From: Fagopyrum homotropicum
Taxonomy: Eukaryota; Streptophyta; Magnoliopsida; Caryophyllales; Polygonaceae
DNA: 64,000 nucleotides
Assembly: GCA_033239125.1 (NCBI GenBank)
Contig: BSWB01000002.1
Span: 7,225,001-7,289,000 of the forward strand
Reading direction: 5' to 3'
Below the pieces are notes generated by a model that saw nothing but the letters and a program-made list of their open reading frames with translations, ran no database searches and was not told the DNA's origin. A program made the translations under genes and the position numbers. Shown here one piece after another: positions 1 through 11,880 of this stretch. How positions within the stretch are numbered: the stretch's first letter is position 1; every line of letters starts with the position of its first letter.

Positions 1-193
1 TTAGTAGTTATATCATACAAGACTATCACATTCTATGCATTCATGACATTATCATTTTTGTAAGCTTTCTATTTGTTTTATTTGCATTTGTGTCTTGTTA
101 AAGATCCGATGAGATTTTTGTCAAGTTAGGGCCGGGATCCATTGTGAGGACATAGCCCGTAACATCTTGGGTTTAGAAATTCGGGGTGTTACA
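1..193 (+). mobile_element. 3' end of a Ty3/gypsy-type LTR (remnant)
   Basis: The stretch ends in GGGGTGTTACA, as do the LTRs of the three full gypsy elements at 28199-56533. About 60 bases before that end it carries the same GGATCCATTGTGAG core. Nothing resembling a primer binding site or gag follows position 193, so this is a solo LTR or a truncated copy. Its left part lies outside the window. Confidence 0.7.
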
Positions 194-975
194 AGAAATA
201 TTATGGTTAACAAATTTTGTTACGAAAGTTTGATGATTAATCATTTTTAATTGATTAATGAATCTATTTATAAATAAACGACTTTTTTATTTACCAATTT
301 AGACGTTGGCATCCTTTATTTATTTTTTTCTTTTGAAATTAAAGAAAAGAGCGCCGAAAAATTGCGAGTTTTTTTTAGCGTTAGTAAAATGAAGATCGTG
401 CATATAACTTTTTTGTTATTTTATCATTTCTTTCTAGTTGAGATTCTCACAAGCTAAATTTTCAAAATGCTACCGGTTTATACTTTTTTTTTTTTTAACT
501 TAATAAAGAACTTTTAGTTTCTATTCATTACTTTGTATTAAACTGTGAATCTATGTTGATGAAATCCATATACGAAGAAACAGATATAATTGGTTTTAGG
601 TTAGGTTAAATTTATTAAAATAATTAATAAAAATTGAGGGATACGATTAATATTAACGGATTAATAATTTCTAAATGTTTTATAAAAAAGATAATACAAG
701 TTGAATAAATAAAATAGAGGTTTATAATTTGATGAGCAAACAACTAATATTAAATATTTGGTGTGCATGACTAATTGAGTAAGCTTGGACACTTTTGGGC
801 GAAACATAAGACGTGACATAAGCGTAAGTAGTAATAATGCCTTCACTTAATTGAGTTCAAACATAACCTCCCACATCGACCATGCCGAAGTGCCGAACAT
901 GATGGACACTTTTGTGGGCGAATATTACGTATACCATTTATTGTGCGGATTATTTTAAATAATTTATAAAAATTG
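194..975. other. AT-rich intergenic stretch
   Basis: I see no gene here. The short sequence AAAATTGAGGGAT occurs near 632 and again near 967. The reading frames present are short and low in complexity. Confidence 0.5.
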
Positions 976-3900
976 AGGGATGAGTGTTGACGACCACCTT
1001 TTGAATCATCTTACTATGATAGCTGAATCTGTCTCGAATTCGACTTTGCAATATCCTAAACTCCAACACACCTCCGGTCCATAAGAAGCCCCCAGAGTTC
1101 AGCTAATGGAACCGAGCACATCCCAATGATGTCCTCTCCCATGTAACTATTGACCATCCTCGTTACGAAGAACTCCACCAACAACTGCCTTCCCACTTCC
1201 TTGTCTAACCGCACTATCAGAGTTCCACTTCACCCAACCATTGAGCGGCCTAATCTAGTTAATGCACACCTCTTCCTTTCTTGGAAAGCTCCCTTGATTC
1301 ATCTTCCTTTGTTGGAAAGCTCCCTTGATTCATGGACCTTGTTAAAATAGTCTTGTATTTCGTTGCTTGACTTAGGACGAAAACTTCCCTCCCAAAAGGA
1401 TAGCTTGCACTTCCAAAGATACGATTGCACCTCCATCCCCATAACCACCAAATTGTGTATGTGAATATCATGTTCCAAGGGAGGCCATTAAAACATACAA
1501 CAATGCATGAGATATTACCTATAAACCACTCAACAACTTGCAGAAGGTAAAAATCAAGGGGTAGATGTGCCTGATCGTACTGAGACCATAAGGCTATGAC
1601 ACTTGGGCAATCAGGACAAATGTGGAGTAGAGACTCAGATTGTTCTGGACATAAATCACAGTGAGAGTAGGCAGCCATATGACGTCGAAATCTTTCAACA
1701 TTCTTTGCCTAGCGCCGCCAACCACAAAATAGACTTGATCCTTTTTGGGACCATGAGCGCACCTCCAAATTGACGTATAGATAGAACTCGATGAGAGGGT
1801 GGCAAAACCTTACCTGATAAACTAGTAGCCAAACTCAGGGAGTAACTACCATCACTGTAGAGAGGCCAACATGGGATATCCTCTATATTGTGGTCCTCGA
1901 AAATTCTCACGACTGTTACCTTTAACAACAGTGAAGCAGGGAGAATGGAATGTAAGATAGGCCATTTCCAACCTTGACCACCAATCCAGAGATCTCGGAC
2001 TTTAGCGTGCAATATATCCTCATTGATCGCAGCCGTAACCAAGCTAATTAATGGTACCTCAAATAACCATCGATCCGTCCAGAAAGCAACTGACTTGCCG
2101 TCATACACTCTCCATGAATAACCTAGACGGATTATCTCATTAACCCCCATACGATGCTCTTGAACGTTACTGAACCTTTTTTTGAACTGGTTGTGTTGAG
2201 GACATCCATATATATAACTCCTCCAAGTCTATACTTGGCTATCATAACAGCTGCCCAAACGGTATCCCTTTCCATGACTAGCCTCCATGCCAGTTTCCCT
2301 AGTGCGGGTGTGTTGTTGTCTTTAAGCGCTCTCAGTCTTATACCTCCCAAAACTTTAGGGCGACACAAAATCTCTCAAGCTACTAAGTGGATCCTTCGAT
2401 TCCCATCGGCGCCAATCCATAGGAAGTTCCGACAGATTTTTTTGAATTTCTAGACAAAAAGGGAAGGAAGTTTAGTTGTTTTCATGACATAGGTTGGAAG
2501 AGTAGCAAGCACCGATTTTGTGAGAACTAAGCGCCCGCTAGGCTCAGTGTCCAACATTTCCAGCTTACAAGTTTAGATTGAGCCCTTTGTAAGATATGAT
2601 CGAAGTCGTCACAACCACTTTCCTATTAAAAATAGGTACACCCAAGTAGGTACCAAACTCATCTTTAATCTTCAGCCCAATTAAACATTCCAATCTGGAT
2701 TCCAGCCTTTGACCCACATTTGGTGAGACAAATAAATTGGATTTATTAAGGCTCACCTTTTGGTCGGTGGTACTACGTAACCTCTTCATGCAGTCGTTTA
2801 TAACTTTCATTATGTGAGATCGAAGCTTCGGCAAACAATACAATGTCGTTTGCGAAGAATAGGTGAGAAATGGGAGGAGCATCTCTGCTAAGTTTGATCA
2901 GTTTCCAAGATCCTCCCTCTACAGATTGTGTGATACAAGGGCTTAAGCGTTCTAGACATAGAACAAACAGATAGGGCGAGATGGGATCACCTTGACGCAA
3001 GCCTCTCGTTGGTTTAAATTCCGGGAGCATCTCTCTGTTCCATAATAACTTCATCATCGGCAATGAAACACAAGTCATTATGCATTCCACCCACGGGTTG
3101 GGGAGACCATGCAAATAAGAGTGTCTTCGATAAAGTCTTAGCTAAGTCTGTCATAGGCTTTTTCAAGATCGATTTTGATAACAATCCATTTCTTCCCCGA
3201 TTTTTTCTTTGACATAGATTCGATGACTTCTTAAGCAATGATGACGTTATCTTCGATTAATCTCTCAGGGATGAAACTACTTTGAGTCGGACCCACAAGA
3301 TTCTTCATAATAGGTTGAAGGCGCTAAACCATGATCTTCGTAATCAATGTGTAAGCTATGTTACAAAGGCTAATGGGACGGAACTGTGAAATGGCTTCAG
3401 GTTTACTAACTTTCGGTAATAATACCACTAGAGTGTCATTCAACCCATGTTGAAGATTACTTGTCCCCTAAAAGTCTCGTACATTATTCATGACTGACCC
3501 TCCCACAACGTTCCAACAACATTGGAAGAACACCGGCTGAAACTCATCTGGTCTCGGGGTCTTCCAAGGGCCCATGACCTTGGATGCAGCAAGGACTTCC
3601 TCCTCATTCAATGCTGCAATAAGTTGAGTGACTTCTTGGTCAGTAATACAAAGAAACAAAGTCACCGAATCTTGCCTAATGTGAGGGATGACTATCACTG
3701 GGCGTATGAATTCTTAATAAAAATTCTGGACATTTTGCTCAATGAGATCGGGGTCCGAAATCCACATATTCTTGGAATTCTTCAAAACTTCCTCACGATT
3801 CCTTCTCCTCCGGATAATAGTGGACGTGTAGAAGAAACTCATATTCCTGTCACCGTGGCAAATCCAATTCTCATGTGATTTTTGGAACCATATTAGCTCT

Positions 3901-4896
3901 TCTTGAGATAAGACCGATTCGAACTCAACGTGTAAGTTGTTGAGAAGATCAACTTCACTTGGGTCGCGTTTTGGTATAGGTTAGCTTGTAAAAGTTCCAC
4001 GCATCTGACAAGATCCTCCTTCCTAGTCATTACAAGACCAAAGGTTTTCTTGTTCCGTTTCAAGAGACTATGTTTACGATGGGATAGTGCCATAGACAGA
4101 TGTTTGTTATTATCCTATTTTTGATTCAATAGCTCAATAAAGTCCCAATAGGATACCCTAGCCTCTTCAAATCTGAATGGTCTTCTTTCCTTCCGGAAGA
4201 TCCGTCGAGGAGATAAGGACAAGAGCAATGGGTTGTGATCAGATGAGAAAGCGGGAAGATTCCGTACACATGCTTGCGGCCATTTAATTTTCCCCCATTC
4301 TATTCATAAAGACTCTATCCAAGCGTTTCGCAACACGGTTCACAATATTCTTTCCCCTTGACCAAGTGAAGTCTGGTCTAGAGAACCCCATATCAATCAA
4401 ATCCGTATCAAATACCCACTTTCTAAATATGCTTCTATCCAAAGATAGAAGTCTCTTCAAGTGATCCTCTACTTGAATGTAGAATTAAAATCACCTCCTA
4501 TAAACAGAGGGTCATCCAATATTTTGACAGCCGCTAATAATTTTGTTCATGCTTCGCTTTTTTGTTCCGGCGTGGATTATACACCACAATAACATTCTTC
4601 GAATCCAGATTGCTCCCTACTTTGATAAAAATAAAGTGATATGAGACTTGATCCACTATGACTTTTGTATGAAGATCGTTCCAAAGCACCTAAATCCCTC
4701 CAGTAAAACCTATATATTCTAATATGATATGATTTGTGAACCCCAACTTCCTGCACGTAGAAGTGGCTAAGTCTCCGGAGATTTTAGTCTTAAAGAGAGT
4801 CAGAATGTCTACTTGATAACGATTGATCATATAACGGATCGCTTTACGAAAGCGACGGTTGGCGGCTCCCCTACAATTCCAAAAGAGAATACTCAT
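976..4896 (-). pseudogene. LINE ORF2 (endonuclease, reverse transcriptase, RNase H), broken
   Basis: ORF2 probably starts at the ATG at 4896, where an AP-endonuclease-like N-terminus begins with MSILFWNCRGA. Downstream on the minus strand are a pre-RT segment (MGPWKTPRPDEFQPVFFQ, near 3550-3600), the RT core near 2800-3030, a palm motif read as FAND rather than FADD, the zf-RVT region (1259-2150, with CDLCPEQSESLLHICPDC), and an RNase H-like tail starting WVKWNSDSA near 1230. The frame changes several times and there are many stops, so it cannot make a working protein. The family normally nicks DNA and copies its own RNA at the target. This copy is a fossil. Confidence 0.85.
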
Positions 4897-4989
4897 TATA
4901 ACCGTACGTGGGTAGTGAGTCATGTCCTTAGATGTTGGTAATAGGATGGCCAACATTGCCATCCTTACCTCCATCTCATCTCTCCCGTC

Positions 4990-6206
4990 AATGTTGTATT
5001 GTTGATTGTCTCTTCCTTGGATGCCCACTGTCCCAACATCAACCTTTCCCGTATTAATAGGATGGTGCATGCTACCACCTATGATGATTGCTTCCACTTC
5101 AATCACCACCTCCCAAAGAGGGTTGTGTGCAGCCATGAGCACTCCTTCCTATCTCCATGGCTAATAACTCTTATTGGCCTTGACTCGGTGCTTTCAAGAC
5201 GTTCTCTTTTCAGCGGTTTGTTAGGGTTTTCACCCTCTTGCCTAGGCTGGTTAGAGTTGAGGGCTAAGATAGTTCTGGTAGGGCTTTGAGGGGAAGAGAA
5301 CAAGTCTTCCTGAGTACGAGTAATTTGTACAGTAGATGGGACGGGTCCAGGATTGATGGTAGTCATACTTTGGGAATAGGAATATAGGATGTGCATGGGG
5401 TATTGAATTAGGGTTTGCATGACCCACAACCTTAGAAGATTCTCCCTTTTTGACGTCATGCTCACTTAGCCTTATGAACCTGTTACTTAGGGTAGTGCCC
5501 CCCCCCCTCCGACTGACCTCGGACCAGGTTCCTTGAAGACTTGTTGTGCTTGGGTGGATAGAACGCCATAATCTGGTTGCTGATCTGAATGACTAGGTGA
5601 TGTGGGATTTGTAGTTGGAGTGTCTGGTATGGGACATCGATCACCTATGTGCCCATATTTCCCACATTTGTAGCAAATTGTATTGAGTCCCTCATGGACC
5701 TCATATTCAACATGGATACGTCTTCCACGGATCAAAATCGTACCCATTAAGGGCTTGTCTAAGTCTATCTCGCCACTGACTCTTGTGAACCTTCCTCTAG
5801 TAGCATACAAGCTGTTTAGGTCCACTTTCAGAGGTTTCCCAATGGTTGAGGCAAGCCCGTACAAAACAACTTTGTCATACAACTATAAAAGGCAGATTGG
5901 ATAAGCGATGAGTCGAAATCAGGGTTCCATGGTCTAAAGGTGATGTAGAATCCAAAAATCTCCCATGTACCTTCAGTTAGGGCTCTCAAGTAACCTGCTT
6001 CAAGTTCAAAGCGGATGCAGTAGTTGTCATTCGGAAGATCTATGATAGTATCTTACCCTTAAGTCCCCATAACTGATAGAGACGACGCTCTATTGTCAGC
6101 AAGGGCACAATTCTACCCAGAACTTTACAATCAATACTGAATTCCTTCTGGAGTTTAATTCATTCATAACGTTCATCATCAATCTTAATTAAAGCCAGAC
6201 CCTTTT
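4990..6206 (-). pseudogene. LINE ORF1 (RNA-binding, zinc knuckle), 3' portion
   Basis: The segment at 5487-5882 resembles the DUF4283-zinc-knuckle ORF1 of plant L1 elements, with GKPLKVDLNSLYATRGRF followed by CYKCGKYGHIGDRC (a CX2CX4HX4C knuckle). The frame probably shifts at a C-run near 5500 and continues as a charged linker to about 5100. The family binds the element RNA as a ribonucleoprotein. The N-terminal portion lies beyond the CACTA insertion, at 11614-11859. A TGA interrupts the frame near 6160. Confidence 0.8.
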
Positions 6207-6269
6207 CACTAGTACAGAAAACCCCCCTAGACCTCGCTTGTGTTGGAGCGGTTTGAAAGAACCGTGATC

Positions 6270-6490
6270 AAAGGTATTTTCGGACCACGGTTATATGTAT
6301 AACCGAGGTCAATCATTTTTTATTTTTTTTAAAAAAATTTGGACCCCGGTTATTTAATTTAACCGGGGTATTAAAGGCTCGGACCCCGGTTATTATTTTA
6401 ACGTGCCGAAATAAAGAAACCGGACCCCGGTTATTATTTTAACGTGGTGAAATAAAGACACCGGACCCCGTTTTTAAATAACCGTGGTAA
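6270..6490 (+). repeat. CACTA left subterminal repeats
   Basis: At least four copies of a GGACCCCGGTTATT-like unit lie just inside the left CACTA end. The same motif appears inverted in the right subterminal region. In this family, subterminal repeats are the transposase binding sites. That role here is inferred from position. Confidence 0.8.
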
Positions 6491-7025
6491 ATAATACTAA
6501 ATAAACGTCGCCGTTTTGACCCTAATTAGGAAAAGAACCAGTGATGCCCTAGTCTCTCCAAATCGGCACATCAACCTCGACCCCGACTCTCCTTTGTGGT
6601 CAAGGCCCCAAGGGTGACACATCAACCTCGATCCCGACTCTCCTTCCTTGGTGGCGGTGATTGGCGACTGCGAGTGGCGGGCGAGTCTCCACCTCGACCC
6701 CGACTGGGAGCTGCGCGCTGTGAATTGAAGCACTGAACACGTACGGTATGAAATCCCTAATTGGATCTTATCTATTACTTGATGAATTTGGGTTGAATGC
6801 CCCTGTTTTTGTCATTTGATGTTGCTGTCCAATATTCAACTGTCCAATTTTTCAACACATCTCGTACTAGTATATAGACTGCAGGTATATTACTTGATGT
6901 ATTTGTGTTGAATGGTATGATTTCTGTTGAATGTCCCTGTTTTTCTCTTTTCTTACTTGCAGGTATATCACTTGATGAATTTGTGTTGAAATTTTCTCAT
7001 TCAGGCCTGCTGCGTATTTTGTGTT

Positions 7026-7264
7026 GAATTTGTGCTAGGACCCAGGTTATTACTTTTTGTCCACTCAAAAAGGCCTTGTATTGAATTTGCTAAAATGCTG
7101 AATTTGCTAAAATGCTTAATTTGTGCTAGGACCCCGGTTATTATTTTCTGTCTACTCAAAAAGGCCTTGTGTTGAATTTGCTAAAATGCTGAATTTGTGC
7201 TAGGACCCCGGTTATTATTTTCTGTCTACTCAAAAAGGCGTTGTGTTGAATTTGCTAAAATGCT
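7026..7264 (+). repeat. Tandem repeats of about 74 bp inside the CACTA
   Basis: Three tandem copies of a unit contain GTGCTAGGACCCCGG, a CTCAAAAAGGCCTTGTG segment and GAATTTGCTAAAATGCT, with a partial extra copy of the last segment. The unit embeds the subterminal ACCCCGGTT motif. A 21-bp arm at 7254-7274 recurs inverted at 7396-7416, so part of the block was copied in reverse. Confidence 0.8.
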
Positions 7265-7435
7265 ATCCCTCTTGGGAATGTGCATCGGAAATACTGTCCA
7301 ATCTTATCTATTACTTGATGAATTTGTGTTGAATTTGTGTTGAATGTCCCTGTTTTTGTCATTCGACCCCGACTGGGAGCTGCGCACTGTGAATTCAAGA
7401 GGGATAGCATTTTAGCAACAAGGCCTTTTTGAGTC

Positions 7436-9938
7436 CTAAATCTTTGGACTTGGGTATATTTACTCAGTGATGGATGAAAATGAAGACATTGGAATGAAAA
7501 TCTATATACTAGTACTAGAAATCAGGCCTGAATGAATCAGTACAAACCATACCATTTTGACTCGTACTTCAGTTCTGGTGGTTGTACTGCTATATATGTA
7601 ATACCATAATAGTAGTAAGCATTCAAATAAACCTGTACTGTCCGGCTTGTTGGGTCAAATAAAGTGGTTGTGTATTGTGTATTTGTAAAATGTTTTTACA
7701 AGGCAGTTTAATATGAGATTATGTACTTTATGTGGAAACATGCAGATGGTACTGTGTATGAATTGTAATTTCTTATCATAATATATCCTTCCTCCTTTCT
7801 GTATTGTGTATTTGTAAAATGTTTTTACAGGGCAGTTTAATATGTGATTATGTTGTGTTTCATTATTCTTTTTTATTGACCGGGAGGTCTATATTAATGA
7901 AGCTTGTTGGTTCAAATAAAGTGGTTGTGTATTTGTTTAAAATCGATGTGAAATAGTGTTATTTTTACACAAAAATTATGTGATTGATAGTTAATATCAG
8001 TACATTATTGTACCAAACTTTGAACAAAAGTCTCCTGTTGCTTGCTTGATTGTGTTGAGAAAAAAATTGTAAGTATCTATGTACTTTCTGTGAAAACATG
8101 CAGATGGTACCCAAATGGCATTCAATAATAATATTTTTGAACAAAAGTCTCCTGTTCCTTGCTTGATTGTGTTGGGTCAAATAAAGTGGTTGTGTAGTCG
8201 TATCTTCACCCCATGAATATGGAGCTTCCTGTGATATGAATTGTAACCCAAATGGCATTCAATAATAATATTTTTGAATTTACTCAAATTACGGGCTTTG
8301 TATTGTGGCCCAGATGACTTAAGGCCTTTGTAGCAGGCTTATATTCTCTTAGTTGTTGTTCTTGCTCCATTTGGCCCTAAATATACATAGCATGCAAGTT
8401 GGCACACTAATCTGGCCAAATGATTATTCTTGTTGCATTCCTTTTCCCCTTAGATATATCTACTGTTTATATGGCTTTTTGATAACAAAACCATTTATGG
8501 GTTTAACCTCAATCAATTCAATCATACCGAATTTCATTATCACAGTTCATAATATGAAAAGAAAGCATAAAGAATGAAAAGGTTGCAGACCAGATTGGAT
8601 GAGTTGCACATACCTTCTTTTTAGGGACAATTTATAGTTAATTATTTGTTTTGGTCACTCTAGCTATATTTTACAAAATTAATTTTCTTATTTTTTTTAT
8701 AATCAACAAAGATAAATTTGATATTGTCTTGCTAAGTATATTTCCTTAATTACTCTATTTAGTACTTATCGATGGAAAACAAAATTCTTTGAAGTTGTTG
8801 TTTATTGTTGATTCATTTGGCCTGAGTTGCTGATTTATCGGATTTTCTGATTCAACTAGGAATTCAGGCGATGCTGTTTATTCCTAATTCACTTGGAGTT
8901 GCTGATTTATTTGCATAGGAGCTTCGGCTTGTTGCTGATTCATTTGGATTCAGGCGTCATATAGGGTTTCTTTGAAGCCTTGTATTTTTAACAAGTAAGT
9001 CTCTTGTTCCATCTCGTTTCTACTCAGGGGGGACCTGAGGTTACGTTATTTTTGTTTCGTTTACTTGGAAGAGGAACCAAGATTCTTGTTTTCTTTTTGT
9101 TTCATCTCGTTTCTACTCAGGGAGGACCTACAGTCAGACCATGAAGAAGGTTTAGAGATTAATAGTTCAAAAAAAGTTACTAAAAGAAAGAGAAAGTGAT
9201 TGTAGACCTTCTGCTGAATTGCTGTAGATATTCTGCTGAACTGTTGTTGAAATAGTCTATGTTGACAGTGCAGGAAGGCTGATTTTATTTTCTGTTAGAC
9301 TAATGTGACAACTGAAATTAAAAGGAATGAGTTCATGGTATTCCTGTACAACAGGAAGAGCATGCTGAATTTGATAGAATTAGGAATCTGAAATTCCAAT
9401 TGCTAATGAATTTAGTAAATTTCCCACCTAAGACTGAAATCTCAAAACCGCGTTCTGGATCTCCCAAAATAAAATAAAACTTTCCCCTATCTATGGAATC
9501 CCTAACCTTTATTTACCCTTATTTAATTGATAATTCTTGTTCCACATCGATACTATCTTCTCCAACCTGCGTAGAGAAAGCAATTTGCAGGTTGCTGCAT
9601 CTTTAGGCCTTTCATTAGAAACTGAATAACTCAATCCCATATATATCTTAGTTAATTTCATATAGCATCGAAAAATAATAAAAAATTATAAGATCAAATA
9701 ACAAGTTTTTGTAAGGTTGGAGTTTTAAAACAACTTTCAAATAATTTTATAATTTTAACACTTCATCCGTAAAGTGCTCTGGACATAAATTAGTTTGTCT
9801 TTTAGTATTTATAATAGGCCCAAAGTTCTTGATGTTCATGTTGGACTTGTGTCTTCCTGCTCTGTAATCTACAAATATTTTCTTGTTTCCCCAAAATAAA
9901 ATGTTCATGTTGTCACACAAACCCAAAGTTCTTGATGT
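7436..9938. other. CACTA interior without recognisable genes
   Basis: No protein domain was recognised. Imperfect duplications are present: a segment around TGTATTTGTAAAATGTTTT occurs near 7675 and 7805, a segment around TTTGAACAAAAGTCTCCTG occurs near 8020 and 8140, and AACCCAAATGGCATTCAATA occurs near 8108 and 8246. CATCTCGTTTCTACTCAGGG occurs twice, near 9012 and 9102. These look like internal duplications within the element. Confidence 0.5.
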
Positions 9939-10530
9939 TTACCTATATGACGGTGCCGATTTTATTCCGAGACAAACTATTTTCTTTAGCAAACCTTCAT
10001 AGTCAGAATCTTCATTTGTGGAAGCAAGTAAGCTGTTCTTGACAAAATCATAACCATCCATTCTTGCAGGAGATGTTCTAGAAGAATTTGAACCATCTTT
10101 TTTCTTCTGATTGGGAGACCCCATTAACTTCATTCTTAGTTTACTAGGTGATAGAATTCCAGTCTACATTTAGGGTTCAAAAACAGTAAGCAAACTTAAA
10201 GTTGACAGATTTTTAAGAATTAACCTTTTCTACATCAAATTTTCCAACTTTATTGACTGGAAATGAAGCTTGATTTAGAAACTGAAGGTTGATTAATACA
10301 CCTACCGTCTTGAAATCTTATTTGCTAGCACTTCTTTAGACAGGTCAATGTCAACAAGAACGTCTTCATTTGCTCTCCCAAGTAAAGCCTAATGAGTGAT
10401 GGTTCCACAACAGCTTCGGACAACATTTTAACTGTAGGTAGCACTTGTCTTTCCTTCTTTCCAAGAGCACCAGTTTCAATATTACTCTTCAAGCCATATG
10501 AAATCTCTTCAATTCTCTGTTCACCAAACT
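9939..10530 (-). pseudogene. Candidate captured gene fragment(s), antisense in the CACTA
   Basis: Two protein-like segments lie on the minus strand. One (about 10320-10520) reads GEQRIEEISYGL and continues with KKERQVLPTVKMLSEA. After a frame change it reads ANEDVLVDIDLSKEVL and then meets a GTAGGT donor-like site. The second (9939-10160) follows a TGTAG acceptor-like site and reads SPSKLRMKLMGSPN, then SSRTSP and DYDFVKNSLLAS-like sequence, typical in composition of serine-rich plant proteins. I cannot name the source gene or genes. The exon-like layout and the opposite strand to the Ulp1 remnant suggest host sequence captured by the transposon. This is inference. Confidence 0.4.
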
Positions 10531-10590
10531 ATAAATCTGTGTGTCACCCTTATCCAATTATTCAACAATAAATTTTCTTTAATATTTTAG

Positions 10591-10895
10591 GCCCCTAAAC
10601 TACCAACAGATGGTAAAAGTGGTTACTACATATGTCGTTACATGAGGGAAATTATTGAAAACGATGTGCATGATATTCCGCAAATGGTATGCATGTGTAC
10701 TTACTACATTTTAAAATATTGATATGTAAATTTGTTAGATATATGCTGTTGCTTACTTTTGTTGTTTATTGTTTAATTGTTTACTATTTTAAAGGCTCAC
10801 CGAAGACGTACGACAAAGACCATCTTCATGAACTGCACAAGGAGTGGCTCGAGTTTGTGGAACCTCTCATTCAAGAATGCATCGACATTGACTGA
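10591..10895 (+). pseudogene. Ulp1-like (C48) protease domain, C-terminal remnant
   Basis: Exon-like segment 10591-10686 is preceded by a TTTTAG acceptor and followed by a GT donor. It reads SGYYICRYMREIIEN, matching the end of Ulp1/SENP-like peptidase domains carried by plant CACTA and Mutator-like elements. In those proteins the motif is D/E-C-G-YY, with the catalytic cysteine. Here serine stands in that place, so the peptidase would be inactive. A second segment from 10795 reads YDKDHLHELHKEWLEFVEPL, the usual helical tail, and stops at 10893-10895. The two segments do not join in frame with the obvious splice sites, so the gene is decayed or uses other sites. The rest of the protein is missing. 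Confidence 0.6.
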
Positions 10896-11189
10896 CTTGC
10901 CTAGCTTAGTTTTCCATTAAGAGACCATCGGTAAAAAGTGCTTGTTATCTTTTGTTAAACATATATAATATACTATCAGAACGAAGAACGGTAGAAATTT
11001 GGTTTGTTTTTTGATGTTACTTTCGGATTATATGATTGAAATATTAATTACATGATAAGTTTGTTTATGTATTTTAGCTTAATATTATTTATTTACTGAT
11101 TAATTATTTTTCGGTTAAGTACAATACGTACTGTGTAATTTAAGCAGGTGCCAAATTAGCTAATTTTCATATTAAATATAATAAATTAC

Positions 11190-11590
11190 GGTTAAAAAAT
11201 TACCACGGTTTTATGTAGAAACCGGGGAATAAAAATTTAAAAACTGGTAAAAATAACCCGGTTATTATACTAAAACCGAGGTCCGCAATTTACCAATTTT
11301 ACCGATTTTTACCCCGGTTTTTTAAAAATAACCGGGGTAAAAGTGGGACCCCGGTTTTTTAAAAATAACCGGGGTCCCACTTTTACCCCGATTATTTTAA
11401 AAAAACCGGGGTCCGACTTTTTACCCCGGTTTTTTAAAATAACCGGGGTCCGGACTTTTTACCCCGGTTATTAAAAAACCGGGGTCCGAAAATTTTAACA
11501 CGGTGACATTTACCGGGGTGCGAACGGTCGGACCTCGCTCCCGTTAACCACGCTTCCATAACCGGGTTCCCATGTACAAAATAACCGGGG
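11190..11590 (-). repeat. CACTA right subterminal repeats
   Basis: About ten alternating copies of AACCGGGGT and its complement lie here, several separated by runs of A or T. They mirror the left subterminal repeats. Adjacent opposite-orientation copies could fold into hairpins. Confidence 0.8.
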
Positions 11591-11613
11591 TCTAGGGGGT
11601 ATTTGTACTAGTG

Positions 11614-11880
11614 TTTCCTCTTTAGACACTTCAACTCTCATTCTTCGAGAATCAATGAGAGTGTCCTTGGCTATGGTTTCCGTTTTGGTGACCTACGGGC
11701 CTGCAACAGCGTGTGCATACAATACTGGGACACGTGCACAGAGAGCCCTCTATCGGCGGAGGAAGCAAATAAGGATCTGGAGGAGGCGGTGTTGCAAGGG
11801 GATGGGGGAATAGGGTTCGGCGGCTGAGTCGTCATAGGGTTTTTGTTCTTCATGCACATAAATTCTTTGACACAAAGTCT
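11614..11880 (-). pseudogene. LINE ORF1, 5' portion, beyond the CACTA insertion
   Basis: On the minus strand a short reading frame begins near 11859 with MCMKNKNPMTTQ. After a frame change it continues as VTKTETIAKDTLIDSRRM up to the CACTA border. The next codons resume on the other side of the CACTA at 6203 and lead into the DUF4283-like part of ORF1. This identifies it as the N-terminal end of the LINE at 976-6206. It shows that the CACTA jumped into the LINE, not the reverse. Confidence 0.75.

Larger units (their letters stand above)
976..6206 (-). mobile_element. L1-type LINE, decayed (3' and central part)
   Basis: Read on the minus strand this is a plant L1 retrotransposon. In order it has an ORF1 with a CCHC zinc knuckle, an endonuclease start (WNCRGA), a reverse transcriptase core (GLRQGDPISPYLF, then FAND in place of the catalytic FADD), a zf-RVT zinc-binding segment, and a C-terminal RNase H-like end near 1000-1250. 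Frameshifts and stops break it throughout. A CACTA transposon at 6207-11613 separates it from its 5' end at 11614-11880. I see no poly(A) tract or target duplication at the left end, so the 3' limit of about 976 is approximate. Confidence 0.85.
6207..11613 (+). mobile_element. CACTA (En/Spm-type) DNA transposon, non-autonomous, 5.4 kb
   Basis: The element begins CACTAGTACA and ends TGTACTAGTG. The inverted ends continue into the complementary runs CCCCCCTAGACC and GGTCTAGGGGG. Both sides carry the 3-bp target duplication TTT (6204-6206 and 11614-11616), as expected for CACTA elements. Subterminal regions are packed with repeats of an ACCCCGGTT motif in opposite orientation at the two ends. 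I find no TNP2-type transposase. The only family-linked coding remnant is a Ulp1-like protease tail at 10591-10895. It sits inside the LINE ORF1. Orientation is assigned from the Ulp1 remnant. Confidence 0.92.
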
